In this document: positions 11,272-23,349 of the stretch, piece after piece
Layout of the letters: each line of letters starts with the position of its first letter
How positions within the stretch are numbered: position 1 is the first letter of the stretch
The notes under the pieces: generated by a model
Seen by the model: the letters and a program-made list of their open reading frames with translations, nothing else
What the model was told of the DNA's origin: nothing
The model's database searches: none
Origin: Schistocerca nitens
Lineage: Eukaryota > Arthropoda > Insecta > Orthoptera > Acrididae
Assembly (NCBI RefSeq): GCF_023898315.1
Contig: NC_064616.1
Span: 541,127,602 to 541,191,601 of the forward strand
Length of the DNA stretch: 64,000 nucleotides
Direction: 5' to 3'
Made by a program: the position numbers and the translations under genes

Positions 11272-13782
11272 GTGACAAAGTTAGGTGGGACACCCTGTAT
11301 ATATTGTGAGCCGCGTGTGACGTAACGCTGCATTTGTTTCGTTAACGGTTCCAGATATCGAAAAGAGGTTTTAAAAAATTGAAAAGCGTCAAAGCTTTTC
11401 ATATTTATAATTAAAGGAGGTAGTTGCTTTTAAAATCAGTCATTAGTTTATTGCAACACATGAAGTGTGATGGAGGTGAATTATTGTGTCATTAAGTATC
11501 GGTAAAGGGCTATGATTCTTCTCTTTGCAATCTTGGTACACTTTGTGCATGAAAGGAATTCTTCTGATGCGTTCCTAGCTGGGACCAGGTGGACATAGGT
11601 AATGCCAACGGGCGAGCGGCGGTCGCGCGCCTATGTCGGCACGCTTCACAGAGGTCAGGCCCCCAGATGATTAGCGATAGGTGAAGACGCTGCATACATC
11701 AACACGCTGCCAAGGGAAGCCGGGCACATTCGCACGTGTGCCCGAGGCAGCAAAAACTACAAACATAGAGCGAAAAACAGTTTTGTCACGATTCCAGGTA
11801 ACGCGGACAGAGTTGCGAATTGAATAGCAACAGCACGACTTCGGTGTCCAATAATCTCAAGTGGCCTGGGGAGTTTTGGCCGTCTCCCGCGAGCAGAACA
11901 CCTGGGAACATAGCGGCAATACTCGAAGGGAGAAGTCTTGGTTTATTTGATACACTCTGTGTCACACTGAGTATCGCTCTCTTTTCCTCACGGAATGCGA
12001 CGGCAAGGAGGGAGAAAATTTTGAAAGGGACTTCTTCATTGGCAAGAATCTAATGTTTGCTTTGAAAAATAGTACGAGCTACGTAATTTGCGGAAGCACG
12101 GAGACAAGACGCTGGAGGGGAGCGACTCTCTCTCTACAGGTGCGAGGAGCGCACTACTATTGGGTATTCCGAATATTGCTTCTGAGGAAGCAGGAGTTCA
12201 ATCTTCACTGCTTCCGATAAGCCGCAAAGATTCTCTTATCGCTTGTCATGAGACAATGCACTTGGCATTCGTCGCAAACAGCGTAGAGATCAAAGTTTTT
12301 ATAGATCCAAGTAGGCGAGCTTCACTCACTGTGATCGTAATCAAGAGCTTAACTCAGGATTACATTTTGATTTACTACATGTCCGATGATGGTAGTACTG
12401 TTAGAAGAGTTTTGAGCTTGGTGTAATGCAGTATCACGTAGGTTAGCACTTGCAGATGGACGCATACCGTCGTCCAGTAATGATAACTTCCAGTAGCAGG
12501 TTTCGGTCCATATTTTCAGCGTAGGGGATGTTAGACGCTATCAACTACGTCGCCGGCTGAGTCTTGATGCAGCCGCACGCAATCAGCCGACTCCACCACC
12601 ACGCCGACCACGCTATGAACATGGTAATACAGAAAACGCCCGCTTTCTTAGCTGCGCATTCTTCTTTCGCTTTTTTCAATTTCTTTGAAATGTGTTAGAT
12701 ACTCATAAAGACGCAAGGCACAGTATTCACCGTTTGCGCGCTAAGAGAGTCATATGTTCAGCTGTTTTTCTTTTATTCCTTCCTCATTTATTACACCAAG
12801 TCAACCCATCTCGTGGAATTTATTTATATGTTAAATTAGAATGAAGTCATACAATGTTCATGTTAAAAGGCATATATCAGGGCAGGCACCTTATATAATT
12901 CACTTGTTGTGAGCTGTTGGTGACAATTTAGTTCTATTTGTTGTTCTTTTCTTTTATACTCTCTAAGTTGTTTGGTGGCCCAATTTTTTTATTGTTGTTT
13001 ATCATTATTTGGGTAATTTGTGAGTGAATGTTTAATGAATTTGATAAAATTTCAATAATTATTGCATATGCTGTTTAATGCAATTTCACTGAATAAACCA
13101 CTTTTATGTTGAACAGCACTCCTTGCATTTCATTAATAGAATCTAAATAAAATTCACACCTCTTTCTCCCTCCCACACGAGGTATCTTGAAAAGTTAATA
13201 CGCAAAGGGCACGATCTTTGGTATGTGATAATGAGCCTTGTCTCTTGTATCGATCCAGATATTGAGGGAAGTACAGCTGTGTTAATAAGAGTGATATACT
13301 ATTGTTAATGGTATACGGAAGCGCTAGAAAAGACGAGTACAGAGTTGTAATGTATTTCTTTGTTTATTTCATTTCATTGGATTTCGGGTCGTGCCCATCC
13401 AGCCATGTCAGTAATGGAAAGCAATACGATAGCATACTGGAGACGAATTCGTTAGTCACGACGATATGAATGTAAGGACAACAAAAGACCAAGTCCCCGA
13501 GCGAAGTAAATCTCCGACCAAGCCGGAAATTCAACCCCGGGCCACTTCGTATAACAAAAATCGTTGTTAATTTTGAGTCTGAAACGCAAGATAATTCTAG
13601 AGATACTCTAAAATATGAAGGCACGTCGGTCGGAATCTGTGTTCCGTTGTAAACATCCTCATGCCAGGCTACATCGTTGTTTCAGGCCTTTCGACCGTTT
13701 ACTTGTTTGCATTGTAGAACTAGCAGCAGCTGAGTCTTCTATCGGCAGGTCTGCTCAGCTTCAACATTCCTTGTATACAGAC

Positions 13783-14808
13783 ATGCACACCAATGAGAAG
13801 AAGTTAGACATGCTACTTTTATACGGCGAATGTCAAAGAAATGCTGTCACAACGATCCGACGGTATTGGGATGTCTATCCTGATAGCTTCTGTCCGTCGC
13901 GCGAGGTACATGCATTAATTATTGGTTCACTAGCGCGAACAGGTTGCTTCAGCATGAAATAGTGAACGAAGAGTGCTATTGACAGACCACATGAAGAAGC
14001 TGTTCTACCTTTCACGCTTATAATTCCTCACGGTAGCGCGAGACGTACTGCAAGTAATGTGGGATTAGCCAGACGAGTGTCATTCGTAGCTTGCATCATC
14101 AACCAAATTCTCCTTTATGATCTGTCACTGTCAGTAACTCTGAAGACATGACTTCAAACGTGACACAGAATTTTATCGGTACGCTCTCTCCGCCTGGGAC
14201 ACGACTCTAGGTTTTTTGCAACATGGTGCTCCATATCGACGAAGCAACGTTTACAAACATTGGTAATGCCAATTTCGGAAAAATGCAGCAACGGCCTTCA
14301 TGAGATAAGACACCAATGACCGTGGAGCGCAAATGTGCGTTGTGTCGTCATAGGAAATTCCATTGTGTGACCTTACTTCATCCCAGTGGTGATATATGAA
14401 AATATGTATGCACACAATCTTACCAACTTCCTACCAGCTCTTCTAGAAGGGGTACCACTAGATAAGCGAGAGTGCATGTGGTTCTAATACGACGGCTGTC
14501 CAGGCTGCTCTTCGCGTGTTGCAACTCAAGTACTGAATGAAAAGATTCCTAACCGTTGGACAGATTGATATGCTGCACAACAGTGGCCGGCAAGGTCCTC
14601 TGATTTGAATTCTTGATTTCTTTGTATGGGGAAAACTGAAAGACGCAGTATATCATGAAGCTCCAACTACGCCAGACTACATTCGCAGTCCAACTGCCAT
14701 AGCATGCAACGGCATATCATCCAGTGTAATTTCATCTGTTCGTCTATGTCTCAGACGGTGATTGCCAATATGCCTTGTAGTCGGTGGTAAACAATTTGAG
14801 CACATGCT
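13783..14808 (+). pseudogene. Mariner-like transposase pseudogene
   Basis: The frame MHTNEKKLDMLLLYGECQRN resembles the N-terminal helix-turn-helix region (DUF4817 type) found in many insect mariner-like transposases. Further blocks follow across several stops and frameshifts: IDEATFTNIGN (first catalytic aspartate region, about 14240), YDGCPG (second, about 14490), WPARSSDLN, FVWGKLKDAVYHEAP (about 14620-14660). Length and order fit a roughly 340-residue transposase. Stops in every segment make it non-functional. Transposases of this type cut and paste their element at TA targets. Confidence 0.7.
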
Positions 14809-15593
14809 TATGTAAAGCATAAAACTATAATTTGTTAAAAATCTTTGTGTTGTGGGGGACATGTCGCAAGTCATTCTGAATAAAATATTTAGTTTATTTA
14901 AAGTGTATTCACTGTAATTACAATTTTGAGTACTATCTATAGACACATTTGTGCGACAGGACTTGTTCTACCTTTAAGAAGCATTCTGGTGCCTCCAGGC
15001 AAAGATAGGTCAGGTATTATTTTTGTTTTTTGAAAGTCTAAGAAAGTTTTTACAGTAGTTTCTTTTTTCCGTGAACAGAGCAGTTAACGAAATATGAACG
15101 ACAGACGTTACTTTTCGCCTTTGACAAACGAGCAACAACGCGCTGGATTTGCTCGTAAAGGGACAACAGCCAGATGTAACTTTAGATGTTTCCACAAAAA
15201 ACCTGGAAACGTACAGATAATTGAAATAGTAGTACCAGGACCCCATCTGTTGCACGAGGAAATAGCGTATGTCGTAGTTCCTGATAGAATAATCATGGCT
15301 CATCCGGTATTTGTCGTATAGCAAATGAGTGATCTTAGCAGCGTAAGCCAGAGTTGCTGTATATAACCATGGAACCTTGGATGAGAGCTCTGTCGGTGGT
15401 ATTTACAATGCAACAGCAGAGTCTGGCCTCACTGCCTCCCTGTTTCATAGATTTCTCGGATTTTTTTGCGACAGTCTTCAACGTCGTTATTGACTATGCA
15501 ATATCACTGTAATTGTCTTCCCCAGAGGCACTGAGTGGAGTTATGGAAAGTACACCGTTCCATAAAGAAACATAACTACTTCAGTGTCTCGAA
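14809..15593. other. Unannotated DNA, possibly mariner tail
   Basis: No recognised gene. A 75-codon frame at 15094-15321 has no family motif. The interval may be the non-coding right part of the decayed mariner-like element. Confidence 0.35.
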
Positions 15594-15603
15594 CGATACA
15601 AGA

Positions 15604-15793
15604 TGGCTCAAATGGCTCTGAGAACTATGGGGCCTAACATATGAGGTCATCAGTTACCTAGAACTACTTAAACCTAACTACCGTGAGGACTTCACACACA
15701 TCCATGCCCGATGTAGGATTCTAACCTGCCACCGTAACAGTCGCGCGGTTCCGGACTGAAGCGCCTAGAACCGCTCCGTCATCCCGGCCGGCT
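15604..15793 (-). mobile_element. tRNA-headed SINE, family A
   Basis: A reverse-orientation copy with tail at the left (aaatggctctgagaactatgg) and head ending cccggccggct at the right. It is more mutated than its relatives; the B-box region reads gattctaacctg. A 10-bp target duplication, cgatacaaga, lies at 15594-15603 and 15794-15803. Confidence 0.92.
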
Positions 15794-16084
15794 CGATACA
15801 AGACGTACGATTCTTCCACACATATTAAAATACGTGCACCTTAGCGTACTATCAATTGTCGAAAGCCTCGTTTCGATATCTGGAACCGCTCACAAAATAA
15901 ACTGGGTAATACATCTTACATGACCCACCTTGTTATACAGAGCAAACGTTAATAAAGCCGACAAACTACGGGGACTGCTTTCTAACTGAAAATGGAGGAA
16001 AAAAGTTCCTGTGGACACGTGTCCAGAAATGGACGTTCAACGACAACAAATCTTCCTGAAACACAGGACAGAGCTTCATCTCAT

Positions 16085-16245
16085 AAACGTCGCAACAGGT
16101 GCTCAAAGTGGCCTTCATGGGATTGCATGTGACCGAGATAGTAGCGGTTGTTATGCAGGATACACACAATCGTTCTTGGCGGGCCACTTGCCTAGTCCTT
16201 GTAAAAGGGTTCGTGCCTACACACATTCTACCACACCCAAGGAAC
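16085..16245 (-). pseudogene. Mariner-like transposase C-terminal remnant
   Basis: On the reverse strand the block HEGHFEHLL followed by a stop shortly after matches the characteristic C-terminus of mariner-like transposases of the DUF4817 type (usually GGHFEHLL). Only the last few dozen codons are recognisable and the upstream part is not. The overlapping 171-codon forward frame at 16011-16526 is therefore probably antisense noise. Confidence 0.35.
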
Positions 16246-16835
16246 GCACGCCACGTAGTCAGAGGAACTATCGTTCATCAACGTCATCTACCGTGTCAAC
16301 GATGCCTTTTCGGAGATACGTTCATAGGATCTTTTATTCTCCACTTTCAGTCGGGTATCCGTCCCTGCAGTTTGTCGGGTTCACCCTCTATGTTACATTT
16401 CGCGTCCCTCCTGTGAATCTTCTGGCGTATCTTCTCTGGTGTTTCAGCAGATATTTGCAATTTGGGTTCGGCACTGTGAAACTGAGTCTGCCCAAACTAC
16501 TACTCCTTGTAAGGTTTAGTATGTAACCCCAGTGTCAACAAAAAGTATATAACACTATCTTGGCCTGTTCCCGACATGAATAACAGGATGGCATTCATGT
16601 CGGGATCAAAGCAAGATGGTGTACGGCCAAGCAGATGGAAATGCTCGAGAGACAGCACGGCTATACCAAAACAAGTACCCTCACAAACACCAACCAAATC
16701 ACACAACATTTAAAACCCTTTTAGAGTGTTTTACAGTAAACGCCACGGCCTGACATGCTAACTTTAGAATTTTTTTCTTGACAGTTATTTGTCAGCACAA
16801 CATACCCTTCGGCACCGTTACAAGTTTTTCACACA

Positions 16836-16836
<1 letters not shown>

Positions 16837-16909
<73 letters not shown>
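16837..16909. repeat. (TA)n microsatellite
   Basis: An uninterrupted TA dinucleotide run of about 73 bp. It yields a meaningless Ile-Tyr repeat in reverse-strand translation. Confidence 0.97.
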
Positions 16910-16911
<2 letters not shown>

Positions 16912-17577
16912 CTCCGATTGATTTTCTCCATCACTAATGTTACGATGTATAACGTAAAGTAGGGTTCGTACGGAAACATTTAGGCAATCGTTTTTCTCTC
17001 GCTCTATTTCCGAGTGGAACAGGAGAATAAATGACTGGTAGTGGTACAACATAACCCTCCGCCACGCATCGGATGCTGACTTTTAAGTATGTATGTATTT
17101 GCAGATATAGATAGATGTAAACTGGACAACAGTGAGTAGTTTCTGGAATTCCAAAGAGGATATGTCTACGAATATTTCACGTGTAGGTTAGAACTGGATC
17201 TCAACGTTAGGAAAGACACTCATATAAAGATTACACAGGCCAACGATGGAAACAATTTTTTGCTGAAAATACCTTATTATTACCTTTCTTATGGTGGGAG
17301 ATCCAAATATGATACTTGAAAACTGTATCATCCACCATTTCTTCATACTTTACAACTAAATTTATTAATGAAGCAATTTTGAATGAATTTAACAGCTTTT
17401 ATATAGTTAAAATAATTTAATAATGAGGTGTAATGAATGTAGATGACGTTGGTATCACTGCTGAAAAACTTTTACTGGCAAAAATAGGTCGATTCTAATT
17501 TTTGGGTTAACAGATGGTGTTTTGTTTACTGTCAAACTAATCTCACTTTCTTGTTCCCTGTACATGCGCTCAGTACC
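16910..17577. other. Unannotated AT-rich DNA
   Basis: No gene or element end recognised between the microsatellite and the start of the gene remnant at 17578. Confidence 0.4.
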
Positions 17578-18326
17578 ATGTCTAATCGTGGTTGTAAAAA
17601 CTCTGCTGACAGCTATTGTTGTATTTGAGGTGAATTTGTGATTAACAAACACCAAAGAAACGTAAAAGATTTTGTCAAAAAGGTTTATCTATCATACTTT
17701 GAATCTAAACTTGGTGATCAAGATAAATCTTAGGTACTGCATAAGGTATTATATGGTCCAAAAAGGAGAAAAATGCCTTTAGATGTGCTGTTCCTATGAT
17801 ACGGAGAGAGACATGAAATCATTCCGAAGATAGCTACTTTTCCAATGTTGATATTACTGGTCATAGTTCAAAAACAACAAGGTAATAAGCTACCCTAACC
17901 TTCCGTCCGCCATCCGACCAGTAGGGCATGGGGTAGATTTGCCGGTTCCTGAACCACCAGATGATTGAAATTCTATTCCTTCAGAAGTATTTTCTGATGT
18001 ACAATCTGATTTACATGAACCAGATAATGATGAATTCCATTCTAATACAGAATGTTACGAGCCCAAACTGTTTACTCAGACCGAGTTTAACGATTTGGTT
18101 AGGGATCTGGGCTTAACGAAAGAAAAAACAAAGTTGCTTGGCTCTAGATTAAAAGAAAAGAACTTATTGGCAGTTGGAACCAGCATATACATATACAGAA
18201 AGAGAGAGCAGCAATTTTCCCAGTTTTATCAACACGAAGGTGATTTAGTGTACTGCTCAGACATTCTCATCTGATGAATGAGTTTGGTAATGAATAAAAA
18301 AAGGAAGACTGGAGGCTGTTTATTGA

Positions 18327-18765
18327 CAACCTGCGACATTGACGCGAATAAAACTGTGACCATTATTTAGAATAAATTTCCTTTAATTAACGTATATGGT
18401 CACAATCTTTTTGTTCACAGATTACCGGTTTCGGTCTATAATTACCATCTTCAGTTCTGCAGCAAAATATATAGGAAAAACATAAATACACTCGCAGATT
18501 GTCTACAGCTTAAAAACAATAAATAGACCATAATGAACAGTGCTACTGACATATATATGCATTTGTGCGCTTTAAGTATGAAGAGGCGTACTTGTGTTTT
18601 TTAAAAACATTGTCTTAATGTAAAATGCAAATACATTGATATATATCCAACGATGCTGGTGATGATTTTGCATTTAAACAGATCTGAAGATGGTCATTAT
18701 AGACAGAAACCGGTAATCGTGTACAAAAGTTTTGTGACCGTTGACGTAAATTAAAGGAAGTTTAT
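18327..18765. mobile_element. Foldback element with hammerhead-like arms
   Basis: A 439-bp insertion splits the preceding pseudogene within its WRLFID-SSK block, flanked by a near-perfect 12-bp duplication (gctgtttattga at 18315-18326; gctgcttattga at 18766-18777). Inverted arms of about 80 bp lie at 18374-18455 and 18684-18763. There is an extra one-sided stretch at 18327-18373. Each arm holds a CTGAAGATGG...CGAAACCGG-type module (reverse strand in the left arm). No coding capacity is visible. The asymmetry, one-sided extension and ribozyme-like arms suggest a non-autonomous Penelope-like element rather than a classic MITE. Confidence 0.7.
18684..18720 (+). ncRNA. Hammerhead-ribozyme-like motif
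   Basis: CTGAAGA (18684-18690) fits the hammerhead core CUGANGA. It is followed by a short stem (ggtc...gac) and GAAA at 18706-18709, then ccggta, whose ggta could supply a GUA cleavage triplet. The bases flanking the core (gat before, atc after) can pair as stem I. Stem III would be only a few pairs, as in dimeric retroelement ribozymes. Activity is unproven. Confidence 0.4.
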
Positions 18766-19721
18766 GCTGCTTATTGATTCATCCAAAACTAGTTTAAAGG
18801 CTGTTTTATTACACAATGATAGCATGTATGCATCTGTACTTGCTGGACATTCTGTAGACATAAAACAAAGCTGTGAAAACCTAGAAATACTCTTAAATAA
18901 AATATGCTATTCTGCTCATGGTTGGATGATATGTTGCGATATAAAAGTAACATGCATGCTCCTTGGTCAGGAAGATGGCTTTACCAAATTTCCATGTTTC
19001 TTGTGTAAATGGGACAGTAGGGCAACGGATCCACACTGGTGCAGAAAGAATTGACTCGTGAGGGAGTCTTTAAAACCGGGTGAGAAAAACATTCTACGCA
19101 AAAACTTTGTAGTCCAAAAAAACGTATTCCTACCACGTCTACAGATAAAGTTAGGCCGCATAAAACAGTTTGTGGAGGTTTTGCCTAAAGTTGGACCATG
19201 TTTTAAGTATCTCTTCCAGTGGTTTTCTCACCTTTCACAAGCTAAAATGAAAGAAGGCGTCTTTGACGGACCTGACATTAGAAAATTGATGTTAGATGAT
19301 AACGCTGAATCCACAATGACCTTAAATGAGAGAGAAGCATGGGTATCATTCAAACAAATCGTTAGAAAGTTCTTAGGACGTGAAAAAGACCCAGAATATG
19401 TTTCTACTAAAGCTACAATGTCAAAGAAGTTTAAAACTTTAGAATGTTTAATGAGCCTCAAAGTTCACTTTTTGAACAGTCACCTTGATTACTTCCCAGC
19501 CAATGTGGGAGATGTTAGTGAGGAGCAAGGACACCGCTTTCTCCAGGATATTAAAGTGATGGAGAAAAAATACGAACCTCTGGAACACCAACGTAATGGG
19601 GGACTATTGTCGTTCACTTCACCGAGAAGTTCAGCAAGCGACTCATAGTGGAAAAAGTTACACAAGTGACCTCAATGAAAAAAGAGAAAGAAAATACAAG
19701 CCTATTCCAGCTGACAAGTGA

Positions 19722-22600
19722 AACCTCTATTAACACATATCATTGTTTCAGGTAGCTTGCTGTAAATACAAACCATGCTTATGTTGTAACAAAGCGTTTC
19801 ATTAATATCCCTGTTTACCTTATACCATAGGATTTTTATACTATGTAATGGAAGGCATAGTGCTCGAAAACTACGGTTGATAGAAAAAAACTAAGGCTAG
19901 ATTTGGATTCGGCTTATAAAAATCTATAAAGATTAACTATGAAAGTAAAAAAAAAACTTTTCAACTTTTTTCGTTTGGCCTGTGTTATTCATATTGGGTA
20001 GGGTCCACAGACTTGCTGTTACTACGAGCCGCAAACCCTTCACTGACTAGGCAAGGACCGAAGAAAGAGAAAGAAAGAGAGAGAAACAAGAACACACGGA
20101 GCACTCGAAACCAAACGATATCATTTCCTGCAGGCCCACGTGCTACTCGTTGCAACGTATACTGTTGCGCAAGCTGCAAAATAGCGCGCCATGAAAGTGA
20201 CACAGCACAAAAGACTTAAAGTTCTACAAGGGCTCGGCCCGGAGTTTTCGGGAGGGAATGAAAGAAGAGATCAATGGAGACACTCATGCGACCCGAGGTC
20301 TGTGTCTGATTTAGGGAAAGCCGGTGTGGTTGGTGACGGGGCTTAGTAGCGAAAGGAAATGTGAAGAAGCAGAATTTAGCTACAGTTTTCTTTTCATGAG
20401 ATGTGGAGTCACACGCTGTAAAAAATTGCTGGAAATCTGTCAGTGAAACAGATATTCCGCGCTTAGAGTGAAAACGCGATTATGCTGTAAGTTGCTCTAC
20501 CAGTGAAGAGCTTGTGAGCCTGTCGATGAGAGCAACACTGTACAGGGTAGTTCTGAAGGAACAGCATATTATTTATTTCTGCAGACAGGATCATTTATGA
20601 TCGTAGATAGCGTATATCAATTTCCTCCCCAACCGAGAAATGCTTATGGAATAGGTCATAGACATATTAATAGAATACTGAACCTCGAGTAGAGTTACAA
20701 CACGTTTTACTACTTCAATTTTTCTTGAGCTGGCTATGGATTTTTTTTTTTTTACTCAAGAACGAAACATTACGTTTGTTACAAATAATTAATAAGTCAA
20801 ATTATTTAATAAATTAATTATGAATAGAGGAAGGTAGGGATAAACGACACAGCCGGGCGCTGCATTAGCAGGAATGCAGAAAGACTGGGGAGGTCCGCTG
20901 TACAGCAACAGCAGGCAACAGTCAGCGGTGTCGCTACCTCCTGCGCGTCGCTCCTGCACTGGTACCACCAGCGCCGTTCGAGACATTTTCTTCACCCCTG
21001 AAGACATCAGAGACGCGAGCTACGACGGTGGCTGCTGATCTCCCTCTGGTTATGATGAATCTTACACACGAGCGAGCGTCACACTGTACATAGAAACATC
21101 ATCAGTTTCATACAGGACGCTATCTCATTACTTGTAGGGATGTAGTCGAGAATGATAAAACCTCTATGGGCTCTAACGTGAGCAGCTAGTGCAGTACTGT
21201 GAGAGAAGAGTATTTACAGAGGATTACGGACGTCTTTGAAAGAGAGAGATAATGTCAGTATTGTGTTAGATAACAGAATGTCGAAAGCTGCCTCATGAAA
21301 AAAGTGAACATCAGAAATATGTAAGGTATCGAGTGGAACGTTATTACGCATCACAGGTACTGGCTGAACCCCAGTGATATCTGAATATTTGTTTCTGAAA
21401 AAAAAATGAAAATATAAAAGTGAACAATCTTTTATGTCTTGTGTAGTTGTTGATGCCAAATCCACAATAGAGGGTGTGAGGTAGACATCAATATCGTGGG
21501 TAAGAACTTTGCATTTCATCTGCCTCTTCTGCGCCATAGTGACAGAATGTTTCAAGAAAAGAAGTGGAGAAGGCAACGCCAGTTACGCCATGGTGGTATG
21601 GGAAGGTGGAAGGACTCATTAAATGTTTCATCCAAAAAATTACAGTATGTGGAGAACTGAGTCATGTATGCGTTGTCTTGTATTTAGTGACAAACAGATG
21701 AGAAATTTTCGATGCAAAATGATAAAGGAGAGAATTGGGGCCACAGTACTGACAGTACTGTTGTTACGTGAATGGCAACGGTGTGAAAAAGGATGTTAAG
21801 AAACAAAGGACAATATTTCTGCTTGGCAAATGTGACGAGATATAGTTATCAACAAATATCAAGCACTAAGCTCTGAAATGCAGAAAATGGATATGATTAA
21901 CGGCAAGACTTCAGGAGGATTGTGCAGCACCTTGTACATATTTAGTTGCTCAACAAAGGTGAGAGGGACGGGGATGACATTATGTGGCTTAACAACCGAG
22001 TATAGTATAGGAAGCTTTATTGTGAACTTCAACAAAGCCTGTTTAATTAACTATAAGCGAGTGCAATATTTGCTATCAGCCGTACTACAAGCGATGAGTA
22101 TTTACAGATAACAGGGTGTCGAAAGCTGGATCAAGAAAGAGGGGACCAACAGAGAAACCTGCTATTAAGAGATTCCTGCAGCCTCATGGCTTGTACTGCC
22201 TGAGTGCGAAGAATGCGCTGCGTCGTTTAGTGAAGTACTCTAAGCGCTGAATGAAGTTGAGATTACATGTGTTTGTTGGCAAATGAAACACGTTCTGCAA
22301 ACCATTATTACAGTTATTATAAATTAAAAAAATATATTGTGAGTTGACTATCTGCCAAGAGCAAATGCGTACCCAATTCCGTCACAGTTAGTAATAACTG
22401 ATAGGAAGGCATCCAGTGAAACGTATATTTTGAATTTAGGTCCTCTGCTGATCACAAACTATGTAAGAATTTAAGAGACACTCTGATCAGACCTGTTAAA
22501 CAACTGCAGACCTTTGAAGTTTTTGCCGCAGTTGCCATCTAGTAAAGTCATCAGAAGACCATAACTAATAGCAAAATGATTCAAACAAGATCTATGCATG
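19722..22600. other. Unannotated DNA
   Basis: About 2.9 kb in which I recognise no gene. A purine-rich run (gaaagagaaagaaagagagag) lies near 20065. A GC-richer patch spans 20850-21060. Frames at 20789-21007 and 21214-21576 (reverse) have no family motif. Confidence 0.4.
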
Positions 22601-22619
22601 AAGTGAAAACTGGATATTT

Positions 22620-23275
22620 ACCCTAAACAATAAAAAAGTGATGTCTCTCACTTGAGTATTAAAAGAAGTATGCTAAATTGCAGTTACACGATAAATAACA
22701 CATGTTTAAAGGTTGTAAATGCAACTAAATACCTAAGGATTACAGTTCAAAACAACTTAAATAGGAAAATCACGTAGAAAACAATGTGTGGAATGCAAAC
22801 TGAAGATGCGATTTACAGGCAGAATACTTAGACGATGAAGTAATCTAAAAGAGACTGCTTACACCACGCTTGTCTGTCCACCGCTGGAGTATTGCTGTGC
22901 GGTAGCGGATCCTTACCACGTAGCACTGACTTAAAATATCAAAACAGTTCGAAGAATGGTAGATCATGTTGTAAAATCACGAAATATTGGGTTGAGTGTG
23001 TCACGAATATGATCCCCAAGTTGTGGTGACAAGCATTAAAACAAGGGACTTCCATTTAAGCCAAAAGTTTTCCATGAAATTTCAGCCAACTTTCTCCTCC
23101 AAATTCTGAAATATTTTGACTCACTTACCGGAGGATAAATGACCATCGTCATAAAATAAGAGAAACCAGAACTCGCACCGAAAGATATAGCCATTCATTT
23201 TTTGCATGTGGTATTTGAATGTGGATCGGTAGAGAAATATTCTGAAAGTGATTTTCTGAACTCTGCACCAGACAC
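22620..23275 (+). pseudogene. Decayed non-LTR retrotransposon 3' end (CR1-like)
   Basis: Despite many stops, blocks follow those of the better-preserved LINE at 41445-44150: INNTCLKVVNATKYLRITVQ (~22690), FTGRILRR (~22810), TTLVCPPLEYCCAV.DPYHVAL (~22865-22930) and, after a shift, RETRTRTERYSHSFFA (~23160-23205). These correspond to the reverse transcriptase thumb and C-terminal region. The copy is 5'-truncated and far older than the one at 41 kb. Confidence 0.6.
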
Positions 23276-23349
23276 TTAAGTCTGAATTGTAGTAAACTAA
23301 TGTGAATATTAGTATATAGTTACTACCATTAATAAGCATTTTTCAGATA

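Larger units (their letters stand above)
11272..15936. mobile_element. Possible decayed mariner-like element
   Basis: A related pair of segments faces inward at both ends of this interval: 11272-11375 (ggtgggaca, then ggttccagatatcgaaa at 11347-11363) and, reverse-complemented, 15855-15936 (the same 17 bases at 15871-15887, then a ggtgggtcat-like outer part). A decayed mariner-like transposase lies between them. They may be terminal inverted repeats of one old element later inflated by insertions such as the SINE at 15604. The 4.7-kb span is long for the family, so the pairing is tentative. Confidence 0.3.
17578..19721 (+). pseudogene. Decayed copy of a multicopy family of unknown function
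   Basis: From ATG 17578 (MSNRGCKNSADSYC) the reading frame, with several stops and shifts, spells a protein type I recognise from many arthropod and cnidarian genomes as unnamed multicopy proteins. Blocks in order: a Cys-rich start, DFVKKVYLSYFESKLGDQDK (~17670), FTQTEFNDLVRDLGL (~18080), LLGSRLKEKNLL (~18140), DWRLFID, then after an insertion at 18327-18765 LLIDSSKTSLKAVLLHN (18770), KFPCFLCKWDSR (18988), LKPGEKNILRKNF (19067), LPRLQIKLGRIKQFV (19130), SLKVHFLNSHLDYFP (19460) and GHRFLQDIKVMEKKY (19531). One extra G near 19598 shifts the frame; the family-like ending runs to TGA 19719-19721. The Cys pairs suggest zinc binding. It is often found dispersed, so it may be transposon cargo. The biochemical function is unknown to me. 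Confidence 0.7.

Noticed and set aside
12088..12426. 112-codon forward frame
   Set aside because: No recognisable family and no supporting start context; may be chance.
16011..16526. 171-codon forward frame
   Set aside because: Opposite strand carries a mariner C-terminal signature (GHFEHLL); the forward frame has no motif.
16792..17052. Reverse frame with a long Ile-Tyr repeat
   Set aside because: Produced by the TA microsatellite; no protein context on either side.
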